A stretch of 6,223 bases of DNA from JAKBCQ01 sp021807585 (GTDB taxonomy: Bacteria; Planctomycetota; Planctomycetia; Isosphaerales; Isosphaeraceae), in contig DAHWFG010000442.1 of assembly GCA_027325115.1 (NCBI GenBank), positions 1 through 6,223 of the forward strand, in the 5' to 3' direction. Within the stretch, counting starts at the first letter, position 1. Every line of letters begins with the position of its first letter. This document shows, piece after piece, positions 5,448 to 6,223 of the stretch. The notes below the pieces were generated by a model. It did not search any database, was not told the origin of the DNA, and saw only the letters and a list, made by a program, of their open reading frames with translations. Both the position numbers and the translations under genes were made by a program.

Positions 5448-6223
5448 TCATCGTCCCGGCCGTTCCGCGCGAGCGCGGAGATCGTTAACGTCGCTCCAAA
5501 AAGTCGACCACGATTCGCGTTCATCGGCGGGAAGCTTGGCGAGCGAATCGGGGTCGCGAACCGCCCGAAAGCGAACTTCGTCATGCCACAATTTCATCGT
5601 TTTTGAGACCGTCTCGCTTTCGCCGTGATCGAGCCGTTTCGCAAACGAAGCAAGTTCGGCTTTGAGCCACGCGAGAGCCTGAAACCTCAATGCGGCTCGC
5701 CGATCGGGGTCGGGATTGGGATCGTCTTTCCCTAAACCGAATCCCGCCGCAATCGCCGCGATCGCTCCCCGACGACGAAGATCGCCGTGCAAATCGTCGT
5801 CCCGCTCGGAAAGACCCTGAATAACCTTGGAATAAAACCGAACCGACGCCGAGTAATACGACCGCGCCGCACAGATTTGCGCCGCGAGATTCGATTCCGC
5901 CGCGTCTCGCGGGTTATCCTTCCCGCTCCAAATCGCGGCGAAACGTCGCTCGATCGGAATGAACATTTCACAATTTCTAGTCATAAGATCAACCAATTGA
6001 TTTCTCGATGATAGAACTTTCAAATCCAGATTAGTTAATAAGTTGGATTTCTTAAGTCGAACGCGGGTCGACTCGGCGAGTCGGGCGAGTTCGTCTTTGG
6101 CGTTCTGATACAACCCGCTATCAAAAAGCAAAACAGCGAGATTTTGTCGAAGCAAGTCGTTCTCGGGATCGATTCGAAGAGCCTCGCGGTATTCGACGAT
6201 CGCCTCGTCGTTTAACCCCGCTT
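5448..6223 (-). CDS. TPR protein, C-terminal part, probably the tail of a planctomycete Ser/Thr protein kinase (5' end outside window)
   Basis: 257 C-terminal residues are visible; the frame is open to the window edge with TPR sequence, so the TTG at 6155 is internal, not the start. Residues 1-19 (LNDEAIVEYREALRIDP) are the second half of one tetratricopeptide repeat and about 21-50 (NLAVLLFDSGLYQNAKDEL) form another. Then come a helical region with IWSGKDNPRDAAESNLAAQIC and an SASVRFYSKVI repeat, and a C-terminal block of about 80 residues (QALAWLKAEL, LWHDEVRF, RDPDSLAKLPADERESW). From memory this order is the common tail of planctomycete kinase-TPR proteins, in which a PknB-like kinase domain lies N-terminal; here no kinase residue is visible, so that part is inference. 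TPRs usually mediate protein contacts. It ends with TGA at 5448, convergent with aguBA. The usual H-R-Y-N-A-A-C segment appears replaced by LRRRGAIAA. Confidence 0.8.
   Translation of the reverse strand, partial: AGLNDEAIVEYREALRIDPENDLLRQNLAVLLFDSGLYQNAKDELARLAESTRVRLKKSNLLTNLDLKVLSSRNQLVDLMTRNCEMFIPIERRFAAIWSGKDNPRDAAESNLAAQICAARSYYSASVRFYSKVIQGLSERDDDLHGDLRRRGAIAAIAAGFGLGKDDPNPDPDRRAALRFQALAWLKAELASFAKRLDHGESETVSKTMKLWHDEVRFRAVRDPDSLAKLPADERESWSTFWSDVNDLRARAERPGR

Noticed and set aside
1..6223. Cyanobacterial origin suggested by HIP1-like GCGATCGC
   Set aside because: Only a few of the CGATCG sites are full GCGATCGC, and the kinase-TPR tail points to planctomycetes instead.
1..6223. CRISPR array, tRNA, insertion sequence or att site
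   Set aside because: No regularly spaced repeats, cloverleaf pattern, transposase motifs or flanking terminal repeats were found by reading.

Overview
The window looks like chromosomal DNA of a planctomycete. The strongest sign is the last gene. Its TPR repeats and C-terminal block (WLKAEL, then LWHDEVRFRAVRDPDSLAKL, then ERESWSTFWSDV) match, from memory, the tail of many planctomycete Ser/Thr-kinase/TPR proteins of the Gemmatales/Isosphaerales type. GC-rich genes separated by AT-rich gaps, very frequent CGATCG, and weak terminators are compatible with this. I would not name a genus. I see no mobile element, CRISPR array, rRNA or tRNA.

Layout. Positions 1-414 (+) hold the 3' end of rnpA (RNase P protein) and yidD, overlapping by ATGA. 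Positions 497-2683 (-) hold a likely three-gene cluster, transcribed ridA-like -> SDR oxidoreductase -> UPF0309-type SIS-domain protein, with gaps of 49 and 83 bp. Positions 2684-2940 are a divergent control region with a plausible promoter on each strand, a perfect 12-bp palindrome and a structured leader before aguB. Positions 2941-4934 (+) hold aguB and aguA, again overlapping by ATGA. Positions 4935-5447 are a convergent gap with a GC-rich half, an AT-rich half and terminator-like hairpins. Positions 5448-6223 (-) hold the C-terminal 257 residues of the TPR protein, whose 5' end lies outside the window.

How the genes work together. AguA turns agmatine into N-carbamoylputrescine plus ammonia, and AguB hydrolyses that to putrescine, CO2 and ammonia. 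The two-gene operon is therefore a complete agmatine-to-putrescine module; an arginine decarboxylase would have to be elsewhere. The opposite cluster joins a RidA-family protein, a dehydrogenase and a sugar-phosphate-binding SIS protein. This suggests small-molecule (perhaps amino-sugar) metabolism or metabolite-damage control, but no pathway can be assigned. rnpA-yidD is the conserved RNA-processing/membrane-insertion neighbourhood, here without yidC immediately downstream.

Most unusual items: the leader of aguBA, in which three 8-nt arms alternate so that two hairpins exclude each other; the shared palindrome; the roughly 30 CGATCG sites; and the uncharacterised ridA-SDR-SIS cluster. I found no clearly new multi-gene system.
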